From: Gemmataceae bacterium
GTDB taxonomy: Bacteria; Planctomycetota; Planctomycetia; Gemmatales; Gemmataceae
Length of the DNA: 64,000 nt
Direction: 5' to 3'
Assembly (NCBI GenBank): GCA_901538445.1
Contig: LR594584.1
Location: forward strand, 4,309,006-4,373,005
The notes beneath the pieces were generated by a model. The model was not told the origin of the DNA, did not search any database, and was given only the letters and a program-made list of their open reading frames with translations. This document shows positions 16,077 through 25,483 of the stretch, in pieces; position 1 is the stretch's first letter, and each line of letters starts with the position of its first letter. The position numbers and the translations under genes are program-made.

Positions 16077-16742
16077 GTGCCCACGGAGGACGCCCCTTTG
16101 CCGGAGCCGAACGGGCAACGGTCGCCGCGCGGGTGGCACAGTCGCGGCTACCTGCCGCACTTTGACGGCGGCCGCGAGTGCCCGCAAGCAGTCACCTTCC
16201 GACTCGCGGACTCGGTCCCTGTGACGGTCGTCGATGCGTGGATTTCGGAGTTAAAAAGTCACCCAAGCCAGAAACGCGAAACGGAACTACGGAAGCGGAT
16301 CGAAGCGTTCCTTGACGCGGGGTACGGAGGATGCCATCTGCGATCCCCACACATCGCAACCTTAGTTGAGGACGCCCTTCTCTTCTTCGACGGACCGCGT
16401 TACCACTTGCACGCCTGGGTTGTAATGCCCAACCACGTTCACGCCCTTTTCACACCCGCTCTCGGCTGGAATCTTTCTGACATCGTCGGAAGTTGGAAGT
16501 CGTTCACCTCCAAGGAGGTGAACAAACTATTGGGGCGCACGGGAAAGTTCTGGCAGGAAGACTACTTCGATCGCTTCATTCGCGACGAGGAGCACTTTGG
16601 AACGGTTGTGAACTACATCGAGGCCAACCCGGTCAAAGCGAGGCTTTGCGACAAGCCCGAGCAGTGGCGCTTCGGAAGTGCCTGCCGACGCACTTCAAAT
16701 GCGGACGTGGATGCGGGCGAGACGCCCGCGGTCCCAGGGTAA
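16077..16742 (+). CDS. REP-associated tyrosine transposase (RAYT, IS200-like)
   Basis: 221 residues. Motifs: RYHLHAWVVMPNHVHALF, which holds the HUH-type H-x-H pair; WKSFTSKEVNKLLGRTGKFW; then the catalytic Tyr region WQEDYFDRFIRDEEHFGTVVNYIEANPVKARLC. These are the marks of Y1 transposases linked to REP sequences. The start is GTG 16077; the first 60 residues are poorly conserved and a later start is possible. The C-terminus (DAGETPAVPG) is encoded by a family A repeat arm, so gene and repeat overlap. Bracketing by REP arms and the presence of further copies elsewhere in the window fit its role of mobilising family A repeats. Confidence 0.88.
   Translation: MPTEDAPLPEPNGQRSPRGWHSRGYLPHFDGGRECPQAVTFRLADSVPVTVVDAWISELKSHPSQKRETELRKRIEAFLDAGYGGCHLRSPHIATLVEDALLFFDGPRYHLHAWVVMPNHVHALFTPALGWNLSDIVGSWKSFTSKEVNKLLGRTGKFWQEDYFDRFIRDEEHFGTVVNYIEANPVKARLCDKPEQWRFGSACRRTSNADVDAGETPAVPG
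16713..16739. repeat. Palindromic repeat family A, right arm inside RAYT gene end
   Basis: GCGGGCGAGACGCCCGCG followed by GTCCCAGGG is the reverse complement of the left arm at 16032-16061. It supplies the last nine codons of the transposase. Confidence 0.8.
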
Positions 16743-16861
16743 GACCCGAGTTCTTGGCCGCCATCCGGCGAGCAACCCCCGTCGGCGCGTCCAGTTCCGA
16801 GTAGGGACACCCCGGGCCGTACCGCCCTCACAGGCCACGCGAGCCGTGCGGGCGGTCCGTA

Positions 16862-16890
16862 TTGACCCAGTTTTCCCACCTTCTTAGAGT
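16862..16890 (+). promoter_or_regulatory. Predicted secA promoter
   Basis: TTGACC (16862-16867), 17 bases, TAGAGT (16885-16890), 66 bases ahead of the secA start codon. Confidence 0.45.
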
Positions 16891-16956
16891 GAACGTCTTG
16901 ACCCGGAGCGGCCGGAGGTGCTTCTGCGCACCGGGTTATCGGCAGGAGGACGGATC

Positions 16957-19900
16957 ATGGCGACCGCGACCCAGGTGGCGAAGACGAACATGGAGTCCGG
17001 GTTCTTCGAGAAGCTCGGCGACAGGTTCAACGGCTTCGTCGAGGGGTGCGTCGGCCTCCTCTCCCGCATGATGGGCGGGTCGGCCGACGAGCGCACGGCC
17101 AAGTCCCTCGGGTTCTACCGGCCCAAGGGCGCGCAGGTCCACACCGTCACGCCCGGGTCCGTGCTCCACAAGATCAACGCGCTCGAAGACAAGATGAAGG
17201 CGCTCTCGGACGACGAGCTGAAGGCCCAGACCGCCCGGTTCCGCGAGCGGCTCAACAAGGGCGAGACGCTCGACCAACTGCTCCCCGAGGCGTTCGCCGC
17301 GTGCCGCGAGGCCGGCCGCCGCACCAAGGGGATGCGGCACTACGACACGCAGATGGTCGGCGGGGCCATCCTCCACGGGTACGGGACCGGCCGCGGGGCG
17401 ATCGCCGAGATGGTGACCGGCGAGGGCAAGACCCTCGTCGCCACCCTCCCGGCGTACCTGAACGCGATCACCGGCCAGGGGGTCCACGTCGTCACCGTCA
17501 ACGACTACCTCGCCCGCCGCGACTGCGAGTGGATGCTCCCCATCTACAACGCGCTGGGCGTGTCGGCCGCGTTCATCCAGTCGGACATCGACCCGGAGCG
17601 CCGCCGGGCCGCCTACGAGTGCGACATCACCTACGGCACCAGCAGCGAGTTCGGGTTCGACTACCTCCGCGACAACATGAAGACGGCGCGGTTCGACGAC
17701 GAGAGCTTCCACCCGTACTACCGGCAGGTGCAGCGGAGCCACCACTACGCGATCATCGACGAGGTGGACAACATCCTCATCGACGAGGCCCGGACCCCCC
17801 TCATCATCAGTGGCCCGGCGTTCTCCGACGCCAAGCGGTTCGCCGAGGCCGACAAGGTCGCTCGCGCGCTCACCGAATTGGAGCGGAAGGCCCGCAAGGA
17901 CCTGGTCGCACAGGGTACGCGGGTGAAGGCCACCGGCACCGAGGGCGACAACCTCACCACGCTCGGGCCGATCGACCCGGCCCGCGTGGACCCGGCCGAC
18001 CCGCCGCCCAAGGGGGTGTACTTCGAGATCAAGGAGAAGGAGCGGACCTGCCACCTGACCGACGCGGGGGTCCGCGAGGCCGAGAAGCTCGCCGGCGTCG
18101 AGAGCTTCTACACAGCCGGCAACATGGAGTGGCCGCACCTCATCGACAACGCGCTGAAGGCGCACCACCTGTACCACCGCGACCGCGACTACATGATCGA
18201 CCGCGACGCGCGGGAGAACAACGAACTCAGCATCGTCATCATCGACAGCCACACCGGCCGCGCGATGTACGGCCGCCAGTGGTCCGACGGGCTGCACCAG
18301 GCGGTCGAGGCCAAGCACATCAAGGACGGCGTGCAGATCAAGCAAGAAACGCAGACGATGGCCACGGTCACGCTGCAGAACTTCTTCAAGCTGTACCAGA
18401 AGCTCGGCGGCATGACCGGGACGGCGAAGACCGAGGAAGCCGAGTTCTGGAAGATCTACAAGCTCGACGTGGTCCGCGTCCCGACCAACAAGCCGATGCT
18501 CCGCATCGAGCACCGCGACCTTGTGTACCGCACCGACAAGGAGAAGTGGGACGCGGTGCTCAACGAGGTCGAGGAGACGCACAAGAGCGGCCGGCCGGTG
18601 CTCATCGGCACCAAGGACGTGGACAAGAGCGAGAAGCTCTCGGGGATGCTCAAGCGCCGCGGGATCAAGCACGAGCTGCTCAACGCGAAGCCCGAGAACG
18701 TCGGCCGCGAGGCCGAGATCGTCGCGCAGGCCGGCCGCATCAGCGCCGTCACCATTAGCACGAACATGGCCGGCCGGGGCACCGACATCATCCTCGGCGG
18801 CAACCCCGAGACCCTCGCGTGGGCGCGGCTCAAGCAGCTCAAGGACGCCGACGGCCGCCCGCTGTACCCGACCCGGCTCGAGGTGCCCAACGACGTGTGG
18901 ACCAAGACGGTCTCCGAGATCGAGACCAAGGAGAAGATGAAGGAGGAGGGCCGGCGGGTCGCCGAGATGGGCGGGCTCCACATCGTCGGCACCGAGCGGC
19001 ACGACAGCCGCCGCATCGACAACCAGCTCCGCGGCCGGGCCGGCCGCCAGGGCGACCCCGGCTCGTCGCGGTTCTACCTGTCGCTGCAAGACGACCTCAT
19101 GCGGATGTTCGCCGGCGAGTGGGTGAGCGGCGTCCTCACCCGGCTCGGCATGCAGGAGGGCGAGGCCATCGAGTCCGGGATGGTCACCCGCCGCATCGAG
19201 AAGGCCCAGAAGAAGGTCGAGGAGTGGCACTTCGAGAGCCGCAAGAGCTTGCTCGAAGAGGACGAGGTGATGGACCACCAGCGGAAGCGGATCTACCGCG
19301 CCCGCCAGGACGTCCTCGACGGGAAGAACCCGCGGGCCGAGATCCTCGGGATGATCAAGGGCCAGGTGGCGAAGGTCGCCGACAAGTTCCTCGACACCGA
19401 CTACGGCCCGGCCAGCTTCGCCGAGTTCGCCGGGAACCGCCTCGGGATGCCGTTCGACGCCCGCGACTTCCGCGGCGGGTACGACGACGCCAGCAAGGGG
19501 GCCGTCGAGAAGGCCGTCAACGAGGTGCCGACCAAGATCCAGGAACTCGTCGAGGCCAGCCTGAACCCCGACGAGGACCCCAAGGACTGGTCGTGGAGCG
19601 AGCTGTGCCGGGCGGTGAACGCCAAGTACGGGTTCAAGTTCACCGAGAAGGAACTCAAGAAGATCGACCCGGACAAGATCACCGAGTACCTGGTCGCCAA
19701 GGGGGTCGCGGCCATGAAGGCCGTGGACCTCGCCGAGGGCGCGCGGTACCTCACCCCCACCTACGGGGCCGAGGCGCTGGCCGACTGGATGCGGCAGAAG
19801 TTCGGCGTGAAGCTCACGGTCGAGGAGATCGCGAGCCGGTCCGGTGCGGCCCTGCACGAGTACCTCTACCAGAAGATCCGGCTCGCGTACCGCGAGAAGG

Positions 19901-20880
19901 ACGTCGAGTTCCCGGTCCGCGTGGCGATGCAGAACTTCATGGCCGACAAGGCCGTGCAGGGCGGCGGCCAGCGGTACGACCGCGACGGGCTCTACAAGTG
20001 GGCCGCCCAGCGGCTCGGCACCGTGCTGGCGCTGAAGACCGGCGGGCCGGACGCGCTGGCCGGCGAGTCCGGGTTCTTCGCGGCCGCGTTCAAGGCCGTC
20101 GAGGCCGAGGGGTTCACCGAGGAGTTCGTCCGCACCGAGCCCCGGAGCAAGCTCCGCGAGAAACTCCTGGAGATCGCCCCCAAGGCGGTGCCGACCGCCG
20201 ACCTCGACGAGGTCGCCGCGAAGGTGACCGAGGTGTTCAGCGGCGCGAGGGTCGCCGAGGCCGAGGACGCCAAGGAACTGGCCGAGTGGGCGAAAGCGGA
20301 ACTCGGGCTGATCCTCGACCCGGCCAAGCTCACCGGGATGACCGCCGAGGCGGCCCGCGACACGCTCCTGAACGCCTACGACAAGAAGTACCGGCCCGAG
20401 ATGCACTCGGTCGAGCGGGCGCTGGTGCTGGAGCAACTCGACAGCGCCTGGAAGTCGCACCTGCTGGTGATGGACAACCTGAAGTCCGGGGCGCGGCTCG
20501 CCGGGTACGCGCAGGAGGACTACAAGATCGTCTTCAAGCGCGAGGGCATGAAGGAGTTCGACGCGATGTGGGCGGGCATCCGCGACCGCATCACCGAGTC
20601 CGTGTTCCGCATGGAAGAGATGGGCGACGAGGAGGCCCAGGCCGCGCTCTGGGCCGGGGCCCGCGAGTCGCACGCCGCGGCGCTGTCGGCCGTGCAGGCC
20701 CGGCAGGCCCAGGAGAGCGCCGCCCAGATGCAGACGAACGCCGGGGGCGGGGGCGAGGTCAAGAAGGTCGAGCCGATCCGCAACGTCGGTGCCCGCGTCG
20801 GCCGCAACGACCCGTGCCACTGCGGCAGCGGGAAGAAGTACAAGAACTGCCACATGAAGATGGAGGCCGGCAAGAAGTGA
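16957..20880 (+). CDS. secA: Preprotein translocase ATPase SecA, enlarged form
   Basis: 1,307 residues (E. coli SecA has 901). It drives protein export through SecYEG. Start ATG 16957 with AGGAGG 8 bases upstream. Motifs: Walker A in EMVTGEGKT, Walker [57 protein letters not shown] and [17 protein letters not shown]. The C-terminal zinc-binding tail is complete ([15 protein letters not shown]). The size increase comes from about 40 extra N-terminal residues and a long helical stretch between roughly residues 790 and 1145, where the family normally has about 100 residues. That stretch contains three weakly similar segments ([51 protein letters not shown]). Transcribed alone. Confidence 0.97.
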   Translation: MATATQVAKTNMESGFFEKLGDRFNGFVEGCVGLLSRMMGGSADERTAKSLGFYRPKGAQVHTVTPGSVLHKINALEDKMKALSDDELKAQTARFRERLNKGETLDQLLPEAFAACREAGRRTKGMRHYDTQMVGGAILHGYGTGRGAIAEMVTGEGKTLVATLPAYLNAITGQGVHVVTVNDYLARRDCEWMLPIYNALGVSAAFIQSDIDPERRRAAYECDITYGTSSEFGFDYLRDNMKTARFDDESFHPYYRQVQRSHHYAIIDEVDNILIDEARTPLIISGPAFSDAKRFAEADKVARALTELERKARKDLVAQGTRVKATGTEGDNLTTLGPIDPARVDPADPPPKGVYFEIKEKERTCHLTDAGVREAEKLAGVESFYTAGNMEWPHLIDNALKAHHLYHRDRDYMIDRDARENNELSIVIIDSHTGRAMYGRQWSDGLHQAVEAKHIKDGVQIKQETQTMATVTLQNFFKLYQKLGGMTGTAKTEEAEFWKIYKLDVVRVPTNKPMLRIEHRDLVYRTDKEKWDAVLNEVEETHKSGRPVLIGTKDVDKSEKLSGMLKRRGIKHELLNAKPENVGREAEIVAQAGRISAVTISTNMAGRGTDIILGGNPETLAWARLKQLKDADGRPLYPTRLEVPNDVWTKTVSEIETKEKMKEEGRRVAEMGGLHIVGTERHDSRRIDNQLRGRAGRQGDPGSSRFYLSLQDDLMRMFAGEWVSGVLTRLGMQEGEAIESGMVTRRIEKAQKKVEEWHFESRKSLLEEDEVMDHQRKRIYRARQDVLDGKNPRAEILGMIKGQVAKVADKFLDTDYGPASFAEFAGNRLGMPFDARDFRGGYDDASKGAVEKAVNEVPTKIQELVEASLNPDEDPKDWSWSELCRAVNAKYGFKFTEKELKKIDPDKITEYLVAKGVAAMKAVDLAEGARYLTPTYGAEALADWMRQKFGVKLTVEEIASRSGAALHEYLYQKIRLAYREKDVEFPVRVAMQNFMADKAVQGGGQRYDRDGLYKWAAQRLGTVLALKTGGPDALAGESGFFAAAFKAVEAEGFTEEFVRTEPRSKLREKLLEIAPKAVPTADLDEVAAKVTEVFSGARVAEAEDAKELAEWAKAELGLILDPAKLTGMTAEAARDTLLNAYDKKYRPEMHSVERALVLEQLDSAWKSHLLVMDNLKSGARLAGYAQEDYKIVFKREGMKEFDAMWAGIRDRITESVFRMEEMGDEEAQAALWAGARESHAAALSAVQARQAQESAAQMQTNAGGGGEVKKVEPIRNVGARVGRNDPCHCGSGKKYKNCHMKMEAGKK

Positions 20881-20947
20881 CGCGCAGCCGGACCCCGGAA
20901 CCCCGGTGGTACGGGCGTCGGGTCTGGACCACCAATCCCGAGCCGCA

Positions 20948-21637
20948 ATGCCCACCCTCCGCTCCGACGTGCGGGCCGTGTTCTTTGACGCGGTCGGCAC
21001 GCTGATCTTCCCGAACCCGTCGGCGCTGGTCGTGTACGCCGACGTGGCCCGCGGCGTCGGGCTAGACCTCCCGCCCGACGAGGTGCGGCGGCGGTTCCTC
21101 GCGGCCTATCGCACCCAGGAGAACGCCGACCGCGCCGCGGGGTGGGCCACGTCCGAGGAGCGCGAGCGCACCCGGTGGCACGCGATCGTGTGCGAGACCC
21201 TCGCCGGTGTGCCCGACCCGGACGCGTGCTTCGACGCGCTGTACGACCACTTCGCGAAGCCGGCCGCGTGGACCGTCAACCCGCACGCCGCACCCACGAT
21301 TAACCACCTCGTTGACCGCGGCGTCGTTGTCGGCCTCGGGTCGAACTACGACGCGCGGCTGCACTCGGTGCTGGACGGGTTCCCGGAACTGGCCCCGCTC
21401 CGCGACCGCACGGTGGTGAGTGCCGCGGTCGGGTTCCGCAAGCCGGCGGCCGAGTTCTTCGCCGAGGTGGTGCGCCTTTCCGGGTGCGACGCGCGGCAGG
21501 TCGCGTTCGTGGGCGACGACGTGGAGAACGACTTCGACGGCGCTCGAGCCGCCGGGCTCGACGCGGTCCTGTTGGCCCCCCGCGGGAACCCCGATGCGAG
21601 GCGCGTCATCGGCGAGTTGCGTGAGCTCGTAGGGTGA
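20948..21637 (+). CDS. HAD-superfamily hydrolase
   Basis: 229 residues from ATG 20948. Motif I is FFDAVGTL, with the nucleophile Asp kept but Ala-Val replacing the usual x-Asp of DxDGT. Motif II is GLGSNYD, motif III lies in SAAVGFRKPAAEFF (Lys), and motif IV is FVGDDVENDFDGARAAG. The DAVGT form is known in the HDHD3 branch, where the second Asp (general acid) is lost, so phosphatase activity may be reduced or the substrate different. The cap (residues about 15-100) is the helical C1 type. Lies 67 bases after secA on the same strand; the substrate is unknown. Confidence 0.88.
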   Translation: MPTLRSDVRAVFFDAVGTLIFPNPSALVVYADVARGVGLDLPPDEVRRRFLAAYRTQENADRAAGWATSEERERTRWHAIVCETLAGVPDPDACFDALYDHFAKPAAWTVNPHAAPTINHLVDRGVVVGLGSNYDARLHSVLDGFPELAPLRDRTVVSAAVGFRKPAAEFFAEVVRLSGCDARQVAFVGDDVENDFDGARAAGLDAVLLAPRGNPDARRVIGELRELVG

Positions 21638-21640
21638 GGT

Positions 21641-22576
21641 CTACGCCTCGAAGCCCGGGAGTGCCGGTTGCACGGTCCGGCGACACGCCAACGGCGCGCT
21701 GGGCGACACCGACCGCGGGGCGGTGCGGTTGAGTGCGTCAGGGCGGCGGAGGAGCGGGACGCTCTTCGCGGCGGTGTCCTGCCGGGCCGTGATGACCTCG
21801 CTCCGCGGGTTCAGCAGCGCGAGCGCCGCCCGGCCGCTCGCCGAGGCCAGTTCCGGCCGGTTGCAGTCGCGGCTCAGGTGCAACTGCACGAGGTGGCCCG
21901 GGAACCCGTCGCCGGACTTCAGCGCGATTGCCCGCGTCACCTCCGCGGCCTGGTCGTTCGACAGGTGCCCGCGGTCCCCGAGGACGCGCTCGACGAGGTG
22001 CCGCGGCCGCTTGCTCAGCCGCTCGAGTTTCAGGTCGTGGTTGTACTCCAGGGCGAGCACGTCCACCCCCGCGAACGCCTCGATCAACTCGTGCGACGCG
22101 CACCCGAGGTCCGAGGCGTAGCCGACGGACCACGCGAGGTGGCCGGCGTCGTGCGCGTCGACGCGGAACGCGAACGTCGGGTCCGAGTCGTGCGACACGC
22201 GGACCGGGGTGACGCGCACTCCGGGGAAGAAGTCGTGCGGGTGGGCGTCCTGATAGGCGTGGGCCAACCCGGCCCGGTCGAGCGCCTCGAACGACGGCGA
22301 CGCGGCCGCGAGGTGGTCGAAGTGGGCCGGGTGCGCCCACAGCGGGATCTTCCGGCTCCGCAGGTCCGCGAGCGTCAGGTCCTTCCAGTGATCGGTGTGC
22401 GTGTGGGTGAGGACGACCGCGTGGACCGAATCCCACGAGGCCGAGACCTCGGCGAGCCGGGCCGTGAGCGCCTTCGGGTGCAGTCCGCAGTCGATCAGCA
22501 GGCCGAACCCGTTGGCCTCCAGCAGCGCGGCGTTCCCGCTGCTCCCGCTCGCCAGAACTGTGAACCGACCGGTCAT
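21641..22576 (-). CDS. Metallo-beta-lactamase-fold hydrolase (YycJ-like)
   Basis: 311 residues from ATG 22574-22576. It opens MTGRFTVLASGSSGNAALLE, as in the YycJ/WalJ branch, followed by the metal motif VVLTHTHTDHWKDL (HxHxDH) and later metal ligands in VSHDSDPTF, GYASDLG and LEYNHD. It ends with HLSRDCNRPELA, the YycJ-type C-terminal signature. The C-terminal 50 residues are Arg/Pro-rich and not conserved. Likely a nuclease or phosphodiesterase of the MBL fold. Convergent with the HAD gene (stops 3 bases apart). Confidence 0.87.
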   Translation of the reverse strand: MTGRFTVLASGSSGNAALLEANGFGLLIDCGLHPKALTARLAEVSASWDSVHAVVLTHTHTDHWKDLTLADLRSRKIPLWAHPAHFDHLAAASPSFEALDRAGLAHAYQDAHPHDFFPGVRVTPVRVSHDSDPTFAFRVDAHDAGHLAWSVGYASDLGCASHELIEAFAGVDVLALEYNHDLKLERLSKRPRHLVERVLGDRGHLSNDQAAEVTRAIALKSGDGFPGHLVQLHLSRDCNRPELASASGRAALALLNPRSEVITARQDTAAKSVPLLRRPDALNRTAPRSVSPSAPLACRRTVQPALPGFEA

Positions 22577-22678
22577 GTGATACGGGTTCCCACGGGGGTG
22601 AGGGCGCGGGTTGTGGCACGTCTGGGAATAAGTTGTAACCGCACACCGACCTTGAAAAAAGCACGGTAGCGGCGGAGT

Positions 22679-22747
22679 CGAGCCGGGAGCATCAGCGACC
22701 GGAGTGGGTTGCTTCACGCTGCTCCGGTCGCTGACGCTCCCGGCTCG
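22679..22747. repeat. Palindromic repeat family B, full element
   Basis: CGAGCCGGGAGCATCAGCGA... (left, 22679-22704) and its inverse ...CTGACGCTCCCGGCTCG (right, 22722-22747) form a 26-bp stem with one mismatch. It sits between the MBL gene start region and the reductase stop. Confidence 0.9.
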
Positions 22748-22763
22748 CCAATAGCCAATCGCA

Positions 22764-23759
22764 TCACCGCGTCCCGATCTTCAGCAGCACCTTGCCGCCC
22801 TTGCCCGGGGCCGCGGCGTGCTCGACGGCCTTCTTCACCTCTTCGAGGGGGTACGTCGCGGCGAACGTCGATTGCAGCACGCCGTCCCGCATCAGCGCCC
22901 GCACCTGCTTAAACAGCTTCAGCATCGTCAGCGCGCCCTCCCGCTTGGCCCATGCCCCCAGCCAGAACCCTTCGACCGTCACCGCGTTCGACAAAAGGAA
23001 CCGCGGGTGGACCGTGAGCGGGTCGTCCGACAGCGAGCCGTACAGCAGGCACCGCCCGCCCTGCCCCAGCGACGCAATCACCTCGGAGGCGGTCTTGCCG
23101 CCGACGGGGTCGATCGCGAACCGCACCCCCGTTGGAACGGCCGCCTTCACCTGCTCGGGGAGCGGCCCGTCGGACTCGACGAGCACCGCGTCGGCCCCGA
23201 TCGCCTTGAGTTCGGCGACCTGCTCGCGGCGGCGGACCACGTTGAGCGTGCGGAACCCGCGGAGCTTGCCGAGCCGGACGATCATTTTCCCGAGTTCGCC
23301 CCCGGCCGCGGACTGGAGGAGCCAGTCGCCGGGTTGGAGGTCGAGTACGGCCCCGGTCATGACGAGCGCCGTGGCCGGGTTCACGAAGAACGTCGCGGCC
23401 TGGTCGTCGCTCAGGTCGTCTGGCACCGGAACCACCTGCCGGGCCTTGGTGACCGTGTACTCGGCCCAGTTGCCGACGCGGTCGTTGATGACGGCGACCC
23501 GCTTCCCCTTGCGGAGCCACCCGAGGAGCCCGCCGCCGGTCCCCTCGACCACGCCGACGCCCTCGAACCCCGGCGTCGCGGGGAGCTTCGGGGTCAGCCC
23601 GTACCGCCCGGCGACGTACATGAGGTCCGACGGGTTCACCGGGCTCGCGAGCATCCGCACGAGCACCTCGCCGCGGGCCGGTTGCGGGGCCGGCACGTCG
23701 TCCTGGAGCTTGAGCACGTCGGCCGGCGGCCCGGTCTGCTCGAACACGACTCGCTTCAC
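22764..23759 (-). CDS. Zinc-independent medium-chain reductase (quinone / enoyl reductase-like)
   Basis: 331 residues. It starts MKRVVFEQTGPPADVLKLQDD; the N-terminal GroES-like part has EVLVRMLASPVNPSDLMYVAGRYG and PATPGFEGVGVV. The Rossmann part has FFVNPATALVMTGAVLDLQPGDWLLQSAAGGELGKMI and the NADPH-side VVRRREQVAELKAIGADAVL. The catalytic-zinc ligands of alcohol dehydrogenases are absent. This arrangement matches mitochondrial trans-2-enoyl reductase (MECR/ETR1) and quinone oxidoreductases; the exact substrate cannot be read from sequence. Start at ATG 23757-23759. Confidence 0.87.
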   Translation of the reverse strand: MKRVVFEQTGPPADVLKLQDDVPAPQPARGEVLVRMLASPVNPSDLMYVAGRYGLTPKLPATPGFEGVGVVEGTGGGLLGWLRKGKRVAVINDRVGNWAEYTVTKARQVVPVPDDLSDDQAATFFVNPATALVMTGAVLDLQPGDWLLQSAAGGELGKMIVRLGKLRGFRTLNVVRRREQVAELKAIGADAVLVESDGPLPEQVKAAVPTGVRFAIDPVGGKTASEVIASLGQGGRCLLYGSLSDDPLTVHPRFLLSNAVTVEGFWLGAWAKREGALTMLKLFKQVRALMRDGVLQSTFAATYPLEEVKKAVEHAAAPGKGGKVLLKIGTR

Positions 23760-23869
23760 GGGAGACCTCGGATCGGGGTGGTGCGGCGGCGGACGCCGTT
23801 GTTGATTATGGGAACCGCTCCGTAATGTGAACCGGGGGCACCCGGTCGAAATCCTGGCGGGCAGACGCG

Positions 23870-25333
23870 ATGGGCTTCTTGGACTTCGTCACCCGGTTCG
23901 GGTCGGACATCGCCGGGTCGCTGGTGGTGCTCGACGTGCTCGTGGTCGGGGGCACCCTGGTGTGGGTGCTCCAGACCAAGCGGGAGACCATGTCGGCGAT
24001 CGCGTGGAGCCTGACCGTGCTCCTGGTCCCGTTCCTCGGGGCGCTGCTGTTCTTCCTGTTCGGGTCACAGTACATCGAGCGGCCGCTGCGCCGGAAGCAG
24101 AAGAAGCGGTCGGCGTACCAGCGGCTCGACCACGGGGGGGAGGGCCACGCCGCGACCGCCGCGCCCGGGGGCGGCGTGCCCGAGCGGTGGGACACCCTGG
24201 CCCGGCTCGGGCACCACGGCGACGGGTTCCCGGTCACCGGGGGCAACGCCGTCGCCCTGTACCACGACGGGCACCCGGCCTACGACGCGATGCTGGCCGC
24301 GATCAAGGGCGCCGAGCGGCACGTCCACGTACAGTTCTTCATCTTCGGGAACGACGCCTCCGGGCACCGGTTCATGGACGCGCTGTGCGACTGCGCCCGG
24401 CGGAAGGTCGAGGTCCGGTTCCTGTACGACTCGATCGGCAGCTACAACATTTCGTCCCGGTTGCTCAAGCAACTCGCCGCCGCGGGCGGGCGGGCGGCCG
24501 CGTTCCTCCCCATGTTCAGCCCGATGCACCGGCTCCGGGTGAACCTGCGGAACCACCGCAAGATCCTCGTCGTGGACGGGCGGGTGGGGTTCACCGGCGG
24601 GCTCAACGTCGGGGACGAGTACCTGGGCGGCGACCCGGCGCTCGGCCCGTGGCGGGACACGCACCTGCGGCTCGAGGGGCCGGCCGTCCACGGGCTCCAG
24701 CGGGTGTTCCTGGAGGACTGGTTCTTCGCCACGGAAGAAGCCCCGCACGGGGCGCGGTACTTCCCCAAGCCGGCGTCCCCCGGGAAGTCGCTGGTGCAGG
24801 TGGTCCACTCCGGCCCGGACTCGGCGTACAAGGCGATCCGCGAGACGTACTTCGCCGGCATCCTGAACGCCCGCAAGCGGGCCTGGGTCGCCAGCCCGTA
24901 CTTCGTGCCGGACGCGGGCATCCTGGACGCGATGAAGCTGGCCGCCCGCTCGGGCGTGGACGTGCGGTACCTCGGCCTGTTCCGGCCCGACAAGTGGATC
25001 CCGTTCCTGGCGGCGCGGTTCTACTGGGCCGACCTGCTCGCCGCGGGGGTGAAGGTGTACCAGTACGCGCCGGGGATGATGCACGCGAAGTACGTTCTGG
25101 TGGACGGCGAGTGGGCGTCGATCGGCAGCGCGAACGCGGACAACCGCAGCCTGCTGCTGAACTTCGAAGCGAACTGCCAGTTCTTCGACCCGGCGGTCGT
25201 CGCGGAGATGGAGCAGGCGTTCCTGAAGGACCTGGAAGTGTCGGTGCGGCTCGACCCGGCCGTGTACGCGGCCCGGCCGCTCTTCGGCCGCCTCGCCGAG
25301 AACGCGGCCCGGCTGTTCTCGCCGATCCTCTAA
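23870..25333 (+). CDS. cls: Cardiolipin synthase (phospholipase D family)
   Basis: 487 residues. Two N-terminal membrane spans (IAGSLVVLDVLVVGGTLVWVL, then SLTVLLVPFLGALLFFLFG) and two HKD phosphodiesterase motifs: NHRKILVVDGRVGFTGGLN near residue 228 and MHAKYVLVDGEWASIGSAN near 404. It joins two phosphatidylglycerols to cardiolipin and glycerol at the inner membrane. Length and order are those of ClsA-type enzymes. The segment between the spans and first domain is Gly/Arg-rich and variable. Monocistronic, convergent with the GGDEF gene across a family C palindrome. Confidence 0.93.
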   Translation: MGFLDFVTRFGSDIAGSLVVLDVLVVGGTLVWVLQTKRETMSAIAWSLTVLLVPFLGALLFFLFGSQYIERPLRRKQKKRSAYQRLDHGGEGHAATAAPGGGVPERWDTLARLGHHGDGFPVTGGNAVALYHDGHPAYDAMLAAIKGAERHVHVQFFIFGNDASGHRFMDALCDCARRKVEVRFLYDSIGSYNISSRLLKQLAAAGGRAAAFLPMFSPMHRLRVNLRNHRKILVVDGRVGFTGGLNVGDEYLGGDPALGPWRDTHLRLEGPAVHGLQRVFLEDWFFATEEAPHGARYFPKPASPGKSLVQVVHSGPDSAYKAIRETYFAGILNARKRAWVASPYFVPDAGILDAMKLAARSGVDVRYLGLFRPDKWIPFLAARFYWADLLAAGVKVYQYAPGMMHAKYVLVDGEWASIGSANADNRSLLLNFEANCQFFDPAVVAEMEQAFLKDLEVSVRLDPAVYAARPLFGRLAENAARLFSPIL

Positions 25334-25413
25334 TCAGTTCAAAGTTGGGAAGTTCAAGGCTCAAAGATGAAGACGACGGCCACGCAGGGAGCCTGTGGAG
25401 TTGCTCCGAAACC

Positions 25414-25476
25414 GGGCGAACCCTGAGCGCCAGCGAGGGTGTGCGTCACCCCCTCGCTGGCGCTCAGGGTTCGCCC
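25414..25476. repeat. Palindromic repeat family C, full element
   Basis: GGGCGAACCCTGAGCGCCAG... and its inverse ...CTGGCGCTCAGGGTTCGCCC form a long stem, placed between the convergent cls and GGDEF genes. Confidence 0.9.
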
Positions 25477-25483
25477 TGGCAGA

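Noticed and set aside
16936-21000. A 1,354-codon open frame antisense to secA
   Set aside because: secA is unmistakable on the other strand; the antisense product has no recognisable feature.
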